This document shows, in pieces, positions 42,210 through 51,477 of a DNA stretch of 64,000 nucleotides (position 1 is the stretch's first letter; every line of letters starts with the position of its first letter). The stretch spans positions 372,001 to 436,000 of the forward strand of contig NC_005363.1 in assembly GCF_000196175.1 (NCBI RefSeq), given 5' to 3'. The stretch is from Bdellovibrio bacteriovorus HD100. GTDB taxonomy: Bacteria > Bdellovibrionota > Bdellovibrionia > Bdellovibrionales > Bdellovibrionaceae. The notes under the pieces are model-generated. The model had not been told where the DNA came from and ran no database searches. It was given only the letters and a program-made list of their open reading frames with translations. A program made the translations under genes and the position numbers.

Positions 42210-43082
42210 TTATTGGTGACCCAGTGCCTTTGGAGCCCGGCTTTTGCCGATAAAGCCCGCAAGAGCAATGACAGTCACGATGTAAGGTAAAATCTGAACA
42301 AACTGAACTGGAATTTCCACGCCGCCGATTTGCACACCCTGCAGACGGATCTGCACGGCATCAGCAAAGGCGAACAACAAGCAGGCCGCAAAGGCCGGAA
42401 CCGGCTTCCATTTACCGAAGATCAGTGCCGCCAGGGCCATGAAGCCACGGCCGCCCGTCATCATCGGGGAATAAGACGAAGCCAGGAACAACGAAAGGCT
42501 TGCGCCACCCATGGCGGCGAAGGCTCCACTCAAAGTCACCGCCGACCAGCGGACTTTACGAACACTGACACCACTGGCAGTCAGTGCTTCCGGATTTTCA
42601 CCAGCAAACAAAACCCACAGACCAGAACGGGTGCGGAACATCCACAAGCTGATCGCGACGACCAGCAGACCGGCCATTAATAAAGGCTCAAAGGTAAAGC
42701 GGTCTTCCACCAGTAGCGCCGGGGTCGATCCGGTGGAGCTGTAAAGAATCTTCGTCACAAACGGAATAAAGCCCATCACAAAAAGATTCACGGCCATGCC
42801 CGTGATGATCTGATCAGCTTTGAGTTCAATCACAAACAACGCATACACAGCACCGATAGCAAAACCTGCCAATAAGGCAAAGCCCCAGCCCATCCAGGCC
42901 GACGCAAAATACTGACCGGCAATCGCACCCGCGAAGGCACCGATCAGCATGAAACCCTCCAGCGCCACGTTGACGACACCCGAGCGTTCACTCATCAATC
43001 CACCCATGGAGGCAAACACCAGCGGAGTCGCCAAGCGCAGGGTGGCCAAAGTCAAAGCCAGAATCCAGGTCATTGTTTCCAT
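42210..43082 (-). CDS. Nucleoside ABC transporter, permease 2 (NupQ/YufQ-like)
   Basis: A 290-residue inner-membrane permease of the BPD_transp_2 type (related to ribose and branched-chain amino-acid permeases). Hydrophobic helices with typical segments: MGGLMSERSGVVNVALEGFMLIGAF, then GGRGFMALAALIFGKWKPVPAFAACLLFAFADA. The E-R-S-G-V-x-N-(V/I)-A-x-E-G block is diagnostic. It forms the second half of the channel with the permease encoded one base upstream. In this family the imported solute is a purine or pyrimidine nucleoside. Confidence 0.9.
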   Translation of the reverse strand: METMTWILALTLATLRLATPLVFASMGGLMSERSGVVNVALEGFMLIGAFAGAIAGQYFASAWMGWGFALLAGFAIGAVYALFVIELKADQIITGMAVNLFVMGFIPFVTKILYSSTGSTPALLVEDRFTFEPLLMAGLLVVAISLWMFRTRSGLWVLFAGENPEALTASGVSVRKVRWSAVTLSGAFAAMGGASLSLFLASSYSPMMTGGRGFMALAALIFGKWKPVPAFAACLLFAFADAVQIRLQGVQIGGVEIPVQFVQILPYIVTVIALAGFIGKSRAPKALGHQ

Positions 43083-44111
43083 CTAACCTTTCCTCCTTTT
43101 GATTTTTATCCATTCCCAATAGCCTTGTGCCACCACACCCAAAATCACCAGTGCCTGGATGATGCGGGAGAAGTCACGGGTGATCGTGGTCGTTTCAAGA
43201 TCCAGATCGGAAGCGCCTTTGTGAAGCGCGCCCATCAGGAAGGCTGCCACGATAATTCCCAAAGGGTTGTTGCTAGCCAGCAAAGCTACCGCGATACCGA
43301 TAAAGCCATAGTCCGGAGAAAACCCAATACGATACTGTCCGGCGCTGCCCAGAACTTCAGACAACGCGACAAAGCCTGCCATCACTCCGGCCAAGGTCAT
43401 CGCCAGAATGCGCACTTTCTTTTCTGAAATTCCCGCACGGTGAGCGGCTTCGGGATTAGAGCCCACCGCCCGCAATTCAAAGCCCCATGTGGTTTTCCAG
43501 AGGAATATCCACATCAAAACAGCCAGCACAATCGCAAAGCCCAAAGAGGCATTGGCCGGGGTGTCCGGGAACAGGCGGGCAATCAGATCATAGTCCTTAA
43601 ACATGTACTGAGGTGCCACCAGGGCCGTTTCAGGATTCTGGGATTCTGGATTGGGAATGATCTTCAGGGTGAACCAGCTTGCAAGGCCTGCGGCGATAAA
43701 GTTCATCATGATGGTGATGATGACTTCATGACTGCCACGCACGGCGCGCAGCCAGCCCGCAATCCAGCCCCACAGCCCGGCGGCCACAAGACCCGCGAAC
43801 AGGGCAATGACTGGAGCCAGCGGGAAAGGGATCTGCGGGAACAGCACGCCAATGGCAGCAGTGGTCACCACCGCCATGGTCAGCTGACCTTCAGCGCCGA
43901 TATTAAAAAGCCCGGCATGAAAGCCGATGGCCACGGAAAGACCACAGAAAATCAAAGGCGTGGTGTATGAAAGAGTCAGGCCCAGATCGTACATGGAACC
44001 AAAAGCACTGCGCACCAGAATCATAAAGACATTCCACGGGTTTTCACCCGCGAACAAAGTCAGCAGCAAAGCCAGCGTCAATCCCAGGAAGAAACCAAAG
44101 ACCCGTTTCAA
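43083..44111 (-). CDS. Nucleoside ABC transporter, permease 1 (NupP/YufP-like)
   Basis: The 342-residue permease has the same fold as its neighbour. The key stretch GLSVAIGFHAGLFNIGAEGQLTMA and later VRGSHEVIITIMMNFIAAGLASW, plus AALVASNNP-type loop (VALLASNNPLGIIVAAFLMGALHKGAS), are typical of YufP/NupP. Its ATG overlaps the stop of the ATPase gene by four bases and it ends directly before the second permease. It pairs with that protein in the inner membrane. Confidence 0.9.
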   Translation of the reverse strand: MKRVFGFFLGLTLALLLTLFAGENPWNVFMILVRSAFGSMYDLGLTLSYTTPLIFCGLSVAIGFHAGLFNIGAEGQLTMAVVTTAAIGVLFPQIPFPLAPVIALFAGLVAAGLWGWIAGWLRAVRGSHEVIITIMMNFIAAGLASWFTLKIIPNPESQNPETALVAPQYMFKDYDLIARLFPDTPANASLGFAIVLAVLMWIFLWKTTWGFELRAVGSNPEAAHRAGISEKKVRILAMTLAGVMAGFVALSEVLGSAGQYRIGFSPDYGFIGIAVALLASNNPLGIIVAAFLMGALHKGASDLDLETTTITRDFSRIIQALVILGVVAQGYWEWIKIKRRKG

Positions 44112-45580
44112 TGTCCACCTCCCATGGCTTTCCCAAGGGAAATTTCATTGAAGGCGGAGCGGGTGAATTCGGCCACCAGATGACCTTTGTAAAGAACAAC
44201 AATGCGATCAGAAAGGGCCATCAGTTCATCCAGCTCGGAAGAGATCAAAAGCACACCCGCACCTTCATCGCGGCAGCGGCGCAGTTCATTGTGAATAAAT
44301 TCAATAGCCCCGATATCCACGCCACGGGTGGGTTGAGCGGCAATAATCACATCCGGCTTTTGAGTCAGGGCGCGGGCCACGACCAGTTTTTGCTGGTTTC
44401 CGCCGGACAGCTTTTCAAAAGGCAGATGTTCATCGTGAGGACGGACATCGTATTCCTTCATGATCTCGCGCGTGCGCTCAATCAAAGCGCGGGTTTTTAG
44501 CAGCAGGCCGGAATTGAACAGGCCAGAGCGCTGTTGGCCCAGCAGGAAGTTTTCGTAAACGGGACGGGAGGGCAGAACACCAAAGCGCAGACGGTCTTCG
44601 GGGAAGGCCTGAAGCTTTCCTTCGCAAAGGACCTGACCTTCCAGGGAATGCTTGTTCAGAGATTTTTGATCCAGTAAAGCGCGGATCAGAATGTCCTGGC
44701 CGTTGCCTTCAACGCCGGCCACGCCGACGACTTCGCGGGCGTGAACTTTCAAAGAGATGTTTTCAATGCGATGATTGCCCATGGCGGCCGAGAGGTTTTC
44801 AAAATTCAGCAGCACATGGTTTGGGTCCACTGAACTGGTGCGCTCTTTCGGGTTTTGCAGGCAGCGACCCACCATCAGTTCCGCCAGTTCTTCCACGGAA
44901 GTTTCGCGGGTCGCTTTGTGGGCGACCATGCGACCCGCACGGAAGATGGTCACCGCATCAGACAGTGCCATCACTTCCTTAAGCTTGTGAGTGATGATCA
45001 GAATGGTTTTTCCTTCGGCTTTCAGTTTGCGAAGGTTGGCGAAGAGCTCCTGCACTTCCTGCGGAGTCAGAACCGCAGTGGGTTCATCCAGAATCAGAAT
45101 CTTGGAATCCTGGGACAGGATCTTCAAGATTTCAATGCGTTGCTGTTCGCCGACGGACAGATCCTCTACCTTGGCGTCAAGATCGACATGGAAACCATAC
45201 CGAGAGGCAATGTCATTCAGACGCTGTCGTTGTTCCGTGCGCGGAAGCAGGGAAAAGGCAGAGCCTTTTTGTTGCAGCAGAATATTGTCCAAAGCCGTGA
45301 AGGGTTCTGCCAGCATGAAGTGCTGGTGAACCATGCCGATACCGGCGGCCATGGCATCAATCGGAGTTTCGAATGTGACAGGGTTTCCGTGAATCAGAAT
45401 TTCACCGCCATCAGGCTGGTACATTCCGAACAGGATTTTCATGGCGGTGGACTTGCCGGCTCCGTTTTCACCTACGATGGCATGAATGGAGCCGGAGGGG
45501 ATTGCAAAAGAGATGTCGGAGTTGGCGCGAACGGCGCCAAAGTATTTGCTGATCCCTTTGAATTCAACCGCCGTGGACAT
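44108..45580 (-). CDS. Nucleoside ABC transporter, double ATPase (NupA/YufO-like)
   Basis: The 490-residue product has two fused ABC domains. Domain 1 has an intact Walker A (GENGAGKST), LSVGEQQR signature and LILDEPTAVLTPQE. Domain 2 has a degenerate Walker A (GVEGNGQD), LSGGNQQK signature and AAQPTRGVDIGAIEFI, as usual in sugar/nucleoside importers. Start ATG 45580 is preferred over GTG 45592 because AGGTG precedes it. It sits between the binding-protein gene (ending at 45593) and the permeases, forming a complete importer. Confidence 0.92.
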   Translation of the reverse strand: MSTAVEFKGISKYFGAVRANSDISFAIPSGSIHAIVGENGAGKSTAMKILFGMYQPDGGEILIHGNPVTFETPIDAMAAGIGMVHQHFMLAEPFTALDNILLQQKGSAFSLLPRTEQRQRLNDIASRYGFHVDLDAKVEDLSVGEQQRIEILKILSQDSKILILDEPTAVLTPQEVQELFANLRKLKAEGKTILIITHKLKEVMALSDAVTIFRAGRMVAHKATRETSVEELAELMVGRCLQNPKERTSSVDPNHVLLNFENLSAAMGNHRIENISLKVHAREVVGVAGVEGNGQDILIRALLDQKSLNKHSLEGQVLCEGKLQAFPEDRLRFGVLPSRPVYENFLLGQQRSGLFNSGLLLKTRALIERTREIMKEYDVRPHDEHLPFEKLSGGNQQKLVVARALTQKPDVIIAAQPTRGVDIGAIEFIHNELRRCRDEGAGVLLISSELDELMALSDRIVVLYKGHLVAEFTRSAFNEISLGKAMGGGH

Positions 45581-45592
45581 GTTAACAGGCAC

Positions 45593-46573
45593 CTATTTCT
45601 TTTTGTAGTAATCAGGAACCTGGATCTGGCCAGCGATGATCTTCTTTTTGATCTCTTCGACCTTTTTCTTCATGTCCGCCGTGATCAGTTTTTCATTGTG
45701 CTTGTCCAGAGTGTAGTTCACGCCCTGATTCTTCAGGCCGTAACGAATCTCACCTGCCGTGAATTTGCCGGCTTGGGTTTCTTTGATGGTGTCATATACC
45801 GCCACATCGACGGCTTTCATCATGCTGGTCAGGATCACACCAGGCTTGATCCAGTTCTGGTTGGAATCCACACCGATGGCGAATTTCTTTTTTTCTTCTG
45901 CGGCATCAAAGACGCCGGTGTTGGAAGCGCCTGCTGCCACGAAGATCACGTCGCTGCCTTTGGCAATTTGTGCCAGGGCAAGTTCTTTGGCTTTGGCCGG
46001 ATTGTTCCAGGCTTCACCTGTGACGCCCACGTAGTTTTCAGTGATATTGATTTTCGGGTTCACATATTTGGCACCTGCCACATAACCCATCGAGAATCTG
46101 CGGATTAACGGGATGTCCATGCCGCCGACAAAGCCGACTGAGTTGGACTTGGAAGCCATCGCAGCCAGGGCACCGACAAGGAAAGAACCTTCATGTTCTT
46201 CGAATAACAAAGAGCGCACATTCGGTGCTTTGACATCACTGTCGATGACAGCAAACTTAATTTTCGGGAATTGAGCTGCTACTTTTTTAACCGCTTCCTG
46301 CTGGGCAAAGCCCACACCGATGATCAGGTCAAAATTTTTGCGAGCAAAAGCACGGTGCAGATTTTCAATGGCGTTGGTGTCTGTGGCTTCAACGTATTTC
46401 AGTTCGATCTTCAAATCCTGCTCGGCTTTTTTAGCACCTTGATAAGCAGCGGAGTTGAAAGACTTGTCGTCTTTGCCGCCTTTATCGAGAACCAAGCCAA
46501 CTTTAAGGGAATTTGCGTGGGAAAATGTGCCGACTGACAAGAATAACAGCATCGTAAGGAAGCTTTTTGCCAT
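45593..46573 (-). CDS. BMP-family nucleoside-binding protein
   Basis: Start ATG at 46573 is chosen from GTGGAGTAC and the signal peptide (MAKSFLTMLLFLSVGTFSHA). The 326-residue product matches the Bmp/PnrA/Med family: LKVGLVLDKGGKDDKSFNSAAYQGA, DLIIGVGFAQQEAV, EEHEGSFLVGALAAMASKSNSVGFVGG and VDSNQNW. These proteins bind purine nucleosides for ABC import. No lipobox Cys is visible, unlike many BMP lipoproteins, so it is probably free in the periplasm. It heads the five-gene operon that ends with the nuclease. Confidence 0.9.
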   Translation of the reverse strand: MAKSFLTMLLFLSVGTFSHANSLKVGLVLDKGGKDDKSFNSAAYQGAKKAEQDLKIELKYVEATDTNAIENLHRAFARKNFDLIIGVGFAQQEAVKKVAAQFPKIKFAVIDSDVKAPNVRSLLFEEHEGSFLVGALAAMASKSNSVGFVGGMDIPLIRRFSMGYVAGAKYVNPKINITENYVGVTGEAWNNPAKAKELALAQIAKGSDVIFVAAGASNTGVFDAAEEKKKFAIGVDSNQNWIKPGVILTSMMKAVDVAVYDTIKETQAGKFTAGEIRYGLKNQGVNYTLDKHNEKLITADMKKKVEEIKKKIIAGQIQVPDYYKKK

Positions 46574-46665
46574 TTTAGTACTCCACTTAAACCACTCTTG
46601 CAGCGCCGTCATATGCTGAGTAAGAGCATGAAATTACGAAAAAATTCCATTTTTGGATGGGGCTG

Positions 46666-46694
46666 AAAGTAGGGGAGGGGCCACTGTGAGTCAA
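46666..46694 (-). promoter_or_regulatory. Candidate promoter of the nucleoside importer operon
   Basis: On the minus strand TTGACT (46694-46689), 17 bases, then TACTTT (46671-46666). The -10 match is weak. It lies 93 bases before the binding-protein start. Confidence 0.35.
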
Positions 46695-46744
46695 GTCATA
46701 AGTAGGTTTGTGCGTAAACAGGAGGCCGTTACAAGAGTGTTATG

Positions 46745-46773
46745 TCGAAATTTCAATTAGGAGGCTGTATAAT
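46745..46773 (+). promoter_or_regulatory. Candidate promoter of the Crp/Fnr-family gene
   Basis: TCGAAA, 17 bases, then a perfect TATAAT (46768-46773), 59 bases before the start codon. The -35 is a four-of-six match. Confidence 0.45.
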
Positions 46774-46832
46774 ACCAGTTTAGGATGACTCCAACAATTA
46801 ACCCAACGAAGAAAGCTCGGAGGTAAAAGAGT

Positions 46833-47549
46833 ATGGAATCTCAGACAATACTCAACGGCGGAGTAAACTCCCTTGGTTTTATGGGTGGTCAAAACCTAAG
46901 TATTCCAAATACTTCAAACGTTCCCTATGAAGTCATTCATCTTAAAGAAGAGGAGATGATCTTCAAAGAAGGGGAGCCGGCGAAGGGTCTATATTACGTT
47001 CAGTCGGGATGTGTTAAAGTTGTTGTAAATCGATCCCACGCGCGCGGCCGCACCACGACTAACGAATACGTGACGAAGCTTGTATCACCAGGAGAATACT
47101 TTGGCTACAAGGCACTTGTGAAAGGTGCTGTAACACAAAGTCATGCCAAAGCTGTGAAATCCACGGTTCTTTGGTTGTATCCACGCGAACTTATTCAAGT
47201 GGCGATGGCACAATCCAGCCCGCTGATTAAGTTGCTTTTGAATCAGGCCGTTAACGACCTGGAATCTTTCGAAACCATCAGTCAGCTTCACTACCTGGCA
47301 TCTGTTCAGGAACGTATTGCTTATCAACTGGTGCTTTTGGCAGACAGATTCGGGGTTCAAACACCGAACGGTATTTCTTTGAATTTGAAACTGACAAGAA
47401 ATGAGTTCGCTCAGCTTGCCAGCACGATCAATGAGTCCTTGTCTCGTCATTTGACAGAGTTTAAAAACGAAGGCCTTATCGACCTCAATGGTAAAGAAAT
47501 CATCATTAAGAACAAAGACGGTCTGATGAGAAGATCAGGCAATTTCTAG
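46833..47549 (+). CDS. Crp/Fnr-family transcriptional regulator
   Basis: The 238-residue product has a cyclic-nucleotide-binding-type beta barrel (about 40-150: MIFKEGEPAKGLYYVQSGCVKVV, SPGEYFGYKALV) and a C-terminal Crp-type helix-turn-helix (LTRNEFAQLASTINESLSRHLTEFKNEGLI). The FNR iron-sulfur cysteines are absent. Ligand residues of classic CRP (G-E-L/R-S) are replaced by the PGEYFGYKALV stretch, so the effector is unknown. Ribosome-binding site GGAGGT precedes ATG 46833. A strong terminator follows; it is a single-gene unit divergent from the importer. Confidence 0.92.
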   Translation: MESQTILNGGVNSLGFMGGQNLSIPNTSNVPYEVIHLKEEEMIFKEGEPAKGLYYVQSGCVKVVVNRSHARGRTTTNEYVTKLVSPGEYFGYKALVKGAVTQSHAKAVKSTVLWLYPRELIQVAMAQSSPLIKLLLNQAVNDLESFETISQLHYLASVQERIAYQLVLLADRFGVQTPNGISLNLKLTRNEFAQLASTINESLSRHLTEFKNEGLIDLNGKEIIIKNKDGLMRRSGNF

Positions 47550-47581
47550 TCGCAACGCTATCTGCAGACGAAATTGTGAAG

Positions 47582-47610
47582 ACCCCGGGTTGAAAACTCG
47601 GGGTTTTTTT
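47582..47610 (+). terminator. Rho-independent terminator after the Crp/Fnr-family gene
   Basis: ACCCCG (47582-47587) pairs with CGGGGT (47599-47604), followed by a run of T. Confidence 0.9.
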
Positions 47611-47657
47611 ATGCCCTAATCTATGCGACCATGAGTTTTAGCAAATGGGAGGCTTTG

Positions 47658-48242
47658 ATGTCCTGGGGTGAATACTATGAAAAGATGAAGGGCATGCCTC
47701 CGCGCCCGTTGCTAACTCGAGCTCTGGAGCTGATGCCTGAAGACCAAGTCAAAATCGCGCTGGATCTGGGATGTGGAATCGGAACAGATTCTATGCATCT
47801 GTTGCAAAAGGGGTGGCGGGTGACGGCAGTGGAAAAAGAGCCTGAAGGCGTTTCACTTCTTAAATCCCAACTCGATGTGACTGTGTCATCCAACCTGCGA
47901 ATCATTCAGTCTTCTTTTGAAGCTCTGGATTCTTTGCCAGTTGTCAATTTTGTGTATGCAAGTCTAAGTCTGCCTTTTTGCCAGCAGGGAAGCTTTCCTG
48001 GATTCTGGAAAATCGTAGAGAGCTCTTTTTCTGATAATTGCTTTTTTGCCGCAAACTTTTTTGGTCCCGAAGATGACTGGGTTCGCCCTCGCGGCTGTAC
48101 GGGGCACAGTGAAGCTGAAATCCGCGAGTTGCTTCACGATTTTGAAATTCTGTATCTGCACGAACGAAAAGAACTCGGACCAACAGCCACCAGTGGTGAC
48201 AAGTTCTGGCACCTGTATTCGGTGATTGCCCAAAGAAAGTAG
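47658..48242 (+). CDS. SAM-dependent methyltransferase
   Basis: The start is placed at ATG 47658, which has GGGAGG six bases upstream; an ATG at 47631 is an alternative adding nine residues. The 194-residue product has a Rossmann-type methyltransferase core: motif I IALDLGCGIGTDSMHLLQKGW, then VTAVEKEPEGV, and NFVYASLSLPFC as motif post-II. It resembles TehB-like small methyltransferases acting on small molecules. The substrate is unknown. It ends two bases before the convergent phospholipase gene. Confidence 0.85.
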   Translation: MSWGEYYEKMKGMPPRPLLTRALELMPEDQVKIALDLGCGIGTDSMHLLQKGWRVTAVEKEPEGVSLLKSQLDVTVSSNLRIIQSSFEALDSLPVVNFVYASLSLPFCQQGSFPGFWKIVESSFSDNCFFAANFFGPEDDWVRPRGCTGHSEAEIRELLHDFEILYLHERKELGPTATSGDKFWHLYSVIAQRK

Positions 48243-48243
48243 T

Positions 48244-49785
48244 TTACAACCAGGATTCGGGAATGAAAATCGCGCTGAGGCTGGCTTTAAATCTCTTCCA
48301 CCAGCTGGTTTCCGGATCTTTGCTAAAGACATGTTCCAGCCCGCAGTCATCGGTGGTTTTCCAGATCAGATTGTTTTTTTCATTCAGCAAAACCTGATAG
48401 CTGTCCCTACGAAGATGGGCGATTAGATTCGTGCTGATCATTTCAGCCAGCTCGGGGCTGTCCACGACGACCCCCATTTCACTGTTTAAAGTGGCCGAGC
48501 GGGGATCCAGATTCATGGATCCGACAAAAACCTTTTTTCGGTCGAAAACAAAGATCTTTCCGTGCAGACCGGCGCTGGAAAAACTTGAACCGACACGATT
48601 CTTTTTGGGTGTGGTCGTGGGGCTGTTGGGTTTTAGTTCATACAGGCTGACACCTTGATCCAGCAAGTCTTTGCGATAGCCCTTGTACCCGGAAAACACC
48701 GTGGCGACATCGCTGGAGGCCAGTGAATTGGTCAGAACCAGCGATTGAACGCCTCGGTCGTTTAAATGTTTGAAGAACTTCACACCCTTCTTGCCGGGAA
48801 CGAAGTATGGCGAAACCAGAATCAGCTCTTTTTCAGTCTTTTCTATCAGGGGATAAAGTTGTCGTGCGAGATTGTCGACCTGGTCTTTGGAGTCCTGGTG
48901 GAATTTCTCGGGGGGATCCATCACCACGTCGGCTTTTCCCCAGTAAAGTTTCATTGGCTCGTGGGTGAACTTTTTCACTATCGGGGTTTCTTTGAGGGCG
49001 TCGGCATACTGGGTCTTTTCGGCTTCAGTGATGGCGGCAGCGGCGTCGTCTTTCAGTTTTTGCAGGTCTTCAAGGGTGGGTTTGAATCCCTTAACTAGAA
49101 CAGATATGGGATAAGCGATTTCGCTGTTCCAGTATGTATCAAAATGTCGCGACAGTTCCTGCACCACCGGGCCGATGGCCCACAGGTCGAAGTCACCAAA
49201 ATTCATCTCTTCACTGGCACCGAAGTATTCATCCCCGATATTGCGCCCGCCGACAATCGCGGTCTGGTTGTCGACGACAAAGACTTTGTTGTGCATGCGT
49301 CGATTGACAGTGGAAAAGCGCATGGCATCTAGAATTTTCCAAGTGCGACCGGCGAAAGGGTTGGCCATGCGCACTTCGACGTTCGGGTGATAATCCAGAA
49401 TCGCAAGGCCCTTTTCGTAGCGGCTCTGATTTAAGTCATCGAGCAGGACACGCACCCGCACACCGCGGTCGGCGGCCCGCAAGACCTCATGCAACAGCAT
49501 TCGTCCGGTCAGATCATTTTCCCAGATATAGTACTGCAGATCGATGCTGCGATCAGAAACGACGACAGCCGCCATGCGCGCCACCAGGGCCTCCAGACCC
49601 GATGCCAGAGGATAGAAGCCGGACTGACCAGGATGACCTTTGATCTGAGTTTCTGTGGCTTGAGCCAACGGGGTCTTGGGATCGGGAGGCAGGGCTTCAG
49701 AGTAGGGCCGGTTTGTATTCGCAGGAAGTGAGGCACACCCTGCAGAAAGTCCAAGCAAAATGGGAATGGGCAGTATTTTTATCAC
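48244..49785 (-). CDS. Phospholipase D-family lipoprotein (cardiolipin synthase-like)
   Basis: The 513-residue product carries a lipobox (LSAGC, Cys17 from the GTG start) and two HKD motifs: HNKVFVVD (His165, Lys167, Asp172) with GGRNIGDEYFG, and a second HGKIFVFD followed by GSMNLDPRS. Family members hydrolyse or transfer phosphatidyl groups. Being exported, it may act on prey or self membranes. The start is uncertain: GTG 49785 is right behind a terminator hairpin with no ribosome-binding site, while TTG 49836 would place the hairpin inside the coding region and lengthen the signal peptide. Confidence 0.87.
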   Translation of the reverse strand: MIKILPIPILLGLSAGCASLPANTNRPYSEALPPDPKTPLAQATETQIKGHPGQSGFYPLASGLEALVARMAAVVVSDRSIDLQYYIWENDLTGRMLLHEVLRAADRGVRVRVLLDDLNQSRYEKGLAILDYHPNVEVRMANPFAGRTWKILDAMRFSTVNRRMHNKVFVVDNQTAIVGGRNIGDEYFGASEEMNFGDFDLWAIGPVVQELSRHFDTYWNSEIAYPISVLVKGFKPTLEDLQKLKDDAAAAITEAEKTQYADALKETPIVKKFTHEPMKLYWGKADVVMDPPEKFHQDSKDQVDNLARQLYPLIEKTEKELILVSPYFVPGKKGVKFFKHLNDRGVQSLVLTNSLASSDVATVFSGYKGYRKDLLDQGVSLYELKPNSPTTTPKKNRVGSSFSSAGLHGKIFVFDRKKVFVGSMNLDPRSATLNSEMGVVVDSPELAEMISTNLIAHLRRDSYQVLLNEKNNLIWKTTDDCGLEHVFSKDPETSWWKRFKASLSAIFIPESWL

Positions 49786-49790
49786 AAAGA

Positions 49791-49822
49791 AAAACCCCGT
49801 CCCGAGCAGGATACGGGGTTTT
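49791..49822 (-). terminator. Hairpin between the subtilase and phospholipase genes
   Basis: AAAACCCCGT (49791-49800) pairs with ACGGGGTTTT (49813-49822). On the minus strand it follows the subtilase stop by 30 bases and has a T-rich tail that runs into the phospholipase start. Confidence 0.8.
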
Positions 49823-49851
49823 GCGTGAAGGCTCAAACTGTAAGGACACAG

Positions 49852-51429
49852 CTACAGACGGAAGTTCTTGCCGTTGACCGGAGTCGGACGGCAAAGACCT
49901 GCCTCCAGTGGACGCTGGAAGACTTCGACCGCACCCGGAGGAATCATCGCGCGGCGATTGAAGATGCCGTATCCGCCCTGAGGCAAAGCCACGATCATGT
50001 CATTCAAAAGCTGACGGTTCAGACCCGGAACCAGCAAGATGGGATCAAATGCCACCATCACACGAATGGCTGCCGTGGTTTGCACGGGTACACCCCCACG
50101 AGCAACGACATCACGGATTTGTTCCGGGATTGGATTGAAGGCCACATCAACAAAACAGTTGGGACCTGTCGGACCAAAGCCCAACAAGTTCAAAGACAAT
50201 CCACGCTGTTCCCAGTTGTGTTTGGAGCTGACAGCATCCAGTAAATCTTTGCGAGTCATGCGTGGTTCGCGGGATTTCAAAATTCCCAAACCTGCAGCCA
50301 CAATCGCCGCGGAATTGGAACTTCCACGATATTCAGTGCCATCAGACAGCTTGATGGAAGAAGGCGCCAGAAGATCGGGTTTGTCTTTAAAGAACGAAGT
50401 CGAAGAACGGTCCGAATCACTTGCACCCACCGTGATCACCGTCGGGTTGTCAGCAGGATTCAAGATACTTTCACCACGGGAATGGGAAGGCATTACCAAA
50501 CCATCACCATCAGCCGTGATACGCAATTGATCCCGGTTGGTGAAATTGTTGGATCTGTTTTTCACACGCAGGAAATAAAGCCCCGGAGAAAGTTCGGCAG
50601 AAATGATTTCACGCGGGTACTTGGAAAAGCCCGGACGACCTTCATTGCGGTTGTCCGATTGTTTCAAGGCGCTGTTCTGAATCACATTCAGCATGTCATC
50701 AGTCAGAGCTAAATCCAGATCCTTGGTGGTGCCTTCTTCAACATCATCTTTGAAGTCATTCCAGGAAAGAACAATCTTCGCCGAACATTTTTTCCCAGCC
50801 GCCGCCTGACAGCGCAAAGCCAGAGCATTGTTCTGATCCGGCAACAAAACCCAATTATCCTGAACAGTCGTCAGCGGCCCATTGTAAGTGGTCAAAGCAA
50901 AGTTACCAGCCGCATTCACCCAAATGACACCCGCACGAGTGGCACGGTTGACCTCAGCATTGATAAAGCCACCACCATCCCCATTGCCACCGTATTCCCA
51001 AACCTCAGAATAAAGAACCAGGTCATATTGACGAGCAATCACATCATCAATAGCCGCTTTGAAATTGGAATACCCAAAAGCATTATACAAAGTCAGCTCG
51101 GGCATCCACTGAGAAGCACGCAGATCATTCGTCATCATGGCCGTCAGAATCTGCGCCATCTTCAACCCATGCACGACCTTCAAATTCTCAGGATTCGCCA
51201 CCGGCCCGGCAACATACCGAGTCCCCGCCGGCAAAGTACGCCCAATCTCTTTCTCATACCCAAAGAAACCTTTATCAAGAACCGCAACCTTCAACTTGCG
51301 CCCTGGATTCTGCGAAGAATAATACGGCGTAAACCCCAATGAATTTTTCAATGAATCCGTATTAGTGAATGGAGACGCAAAGGCAGAGGTCAGACCAAAA
51401 GTTAAAGCGAGAAAAACGAATGCTTTCAT
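49852..51429 (-). CDS. Secreted subtilase (S8-family serine protease)
   Basis: The 525 residues start with a signal peptide (to SAFA). The catalytic triad fits: Asp52 in VAVLDKGFFG, His87 in VVHGLKMAQIL, and Ser371 in RGSSNSAAIVAAGLG, with KPDLLAPS just before and oxyanion Asn around 172-176 (VNAAGNF). The usual GTSMAxP is GSSNSAA, so substrate handling may differ. There is no long pro-peptide. An inserted region (about 205-300) and a C-terminal extension flank the core. It is probably secreted to digest or process proteins of prey. Confidence 0.87.
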   Translation of the reverse strand: MKAFVFLALTFGLTSAFASPFTNTDSLKNSLGFTPYYSSQNPGRKLKVAVLDKGFFGYEKEIGRTLPAGTRYVAGPVANPENLKVVHGLKMAQILTAMMTNDLRASQWMPELTLYNAFGYSNFKAAIDDVIARQYDLVLYSEVWEYGGNGDGGGFINAEVNRATRAGVIWVNAAGNFALTTYNGPLTTVQDNWVLLPDQNNALALRCQAAAGKKCSAKIVLSWNDFKDDVEEGTTKDLDLALTDDMLNVIQNSALKQSDNRNEGRPGFSKYPREIISAELSPGLYFLRVKNRSNNFTNRDQLRITADGDGLVMPSHSRGESILNPADNPTVITVGASDSDRSSTSFFKDKPDLLAPSSIKLSDGTEYRGSSNSAAIVAAGLGILKSREPRMTRKDLLDAVSSKHNWEQRGLSLNLLGFGPTGPNCFVDVAFNPIPEQIRDVVARGGVPVQTTAAIRVMVAFDPILLVPGLNRQLLNDMIVALPQGGYGIFNRRAMIPPGAVEVFQRPLEAGLCRPTPVNGKNFRL

Positions 51430-51477
51430 ACATCACTCCTCAAAATACAAAAGGTATTCAACACGAGTTTGGTTGAG

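Noticed and set aside
46833-47549. Crp/Fnr regulator as an oxygen-sensing FNR
   Set aside because: The N-terminal cysteine cluster needed for the iron-sulfur centre is absent.
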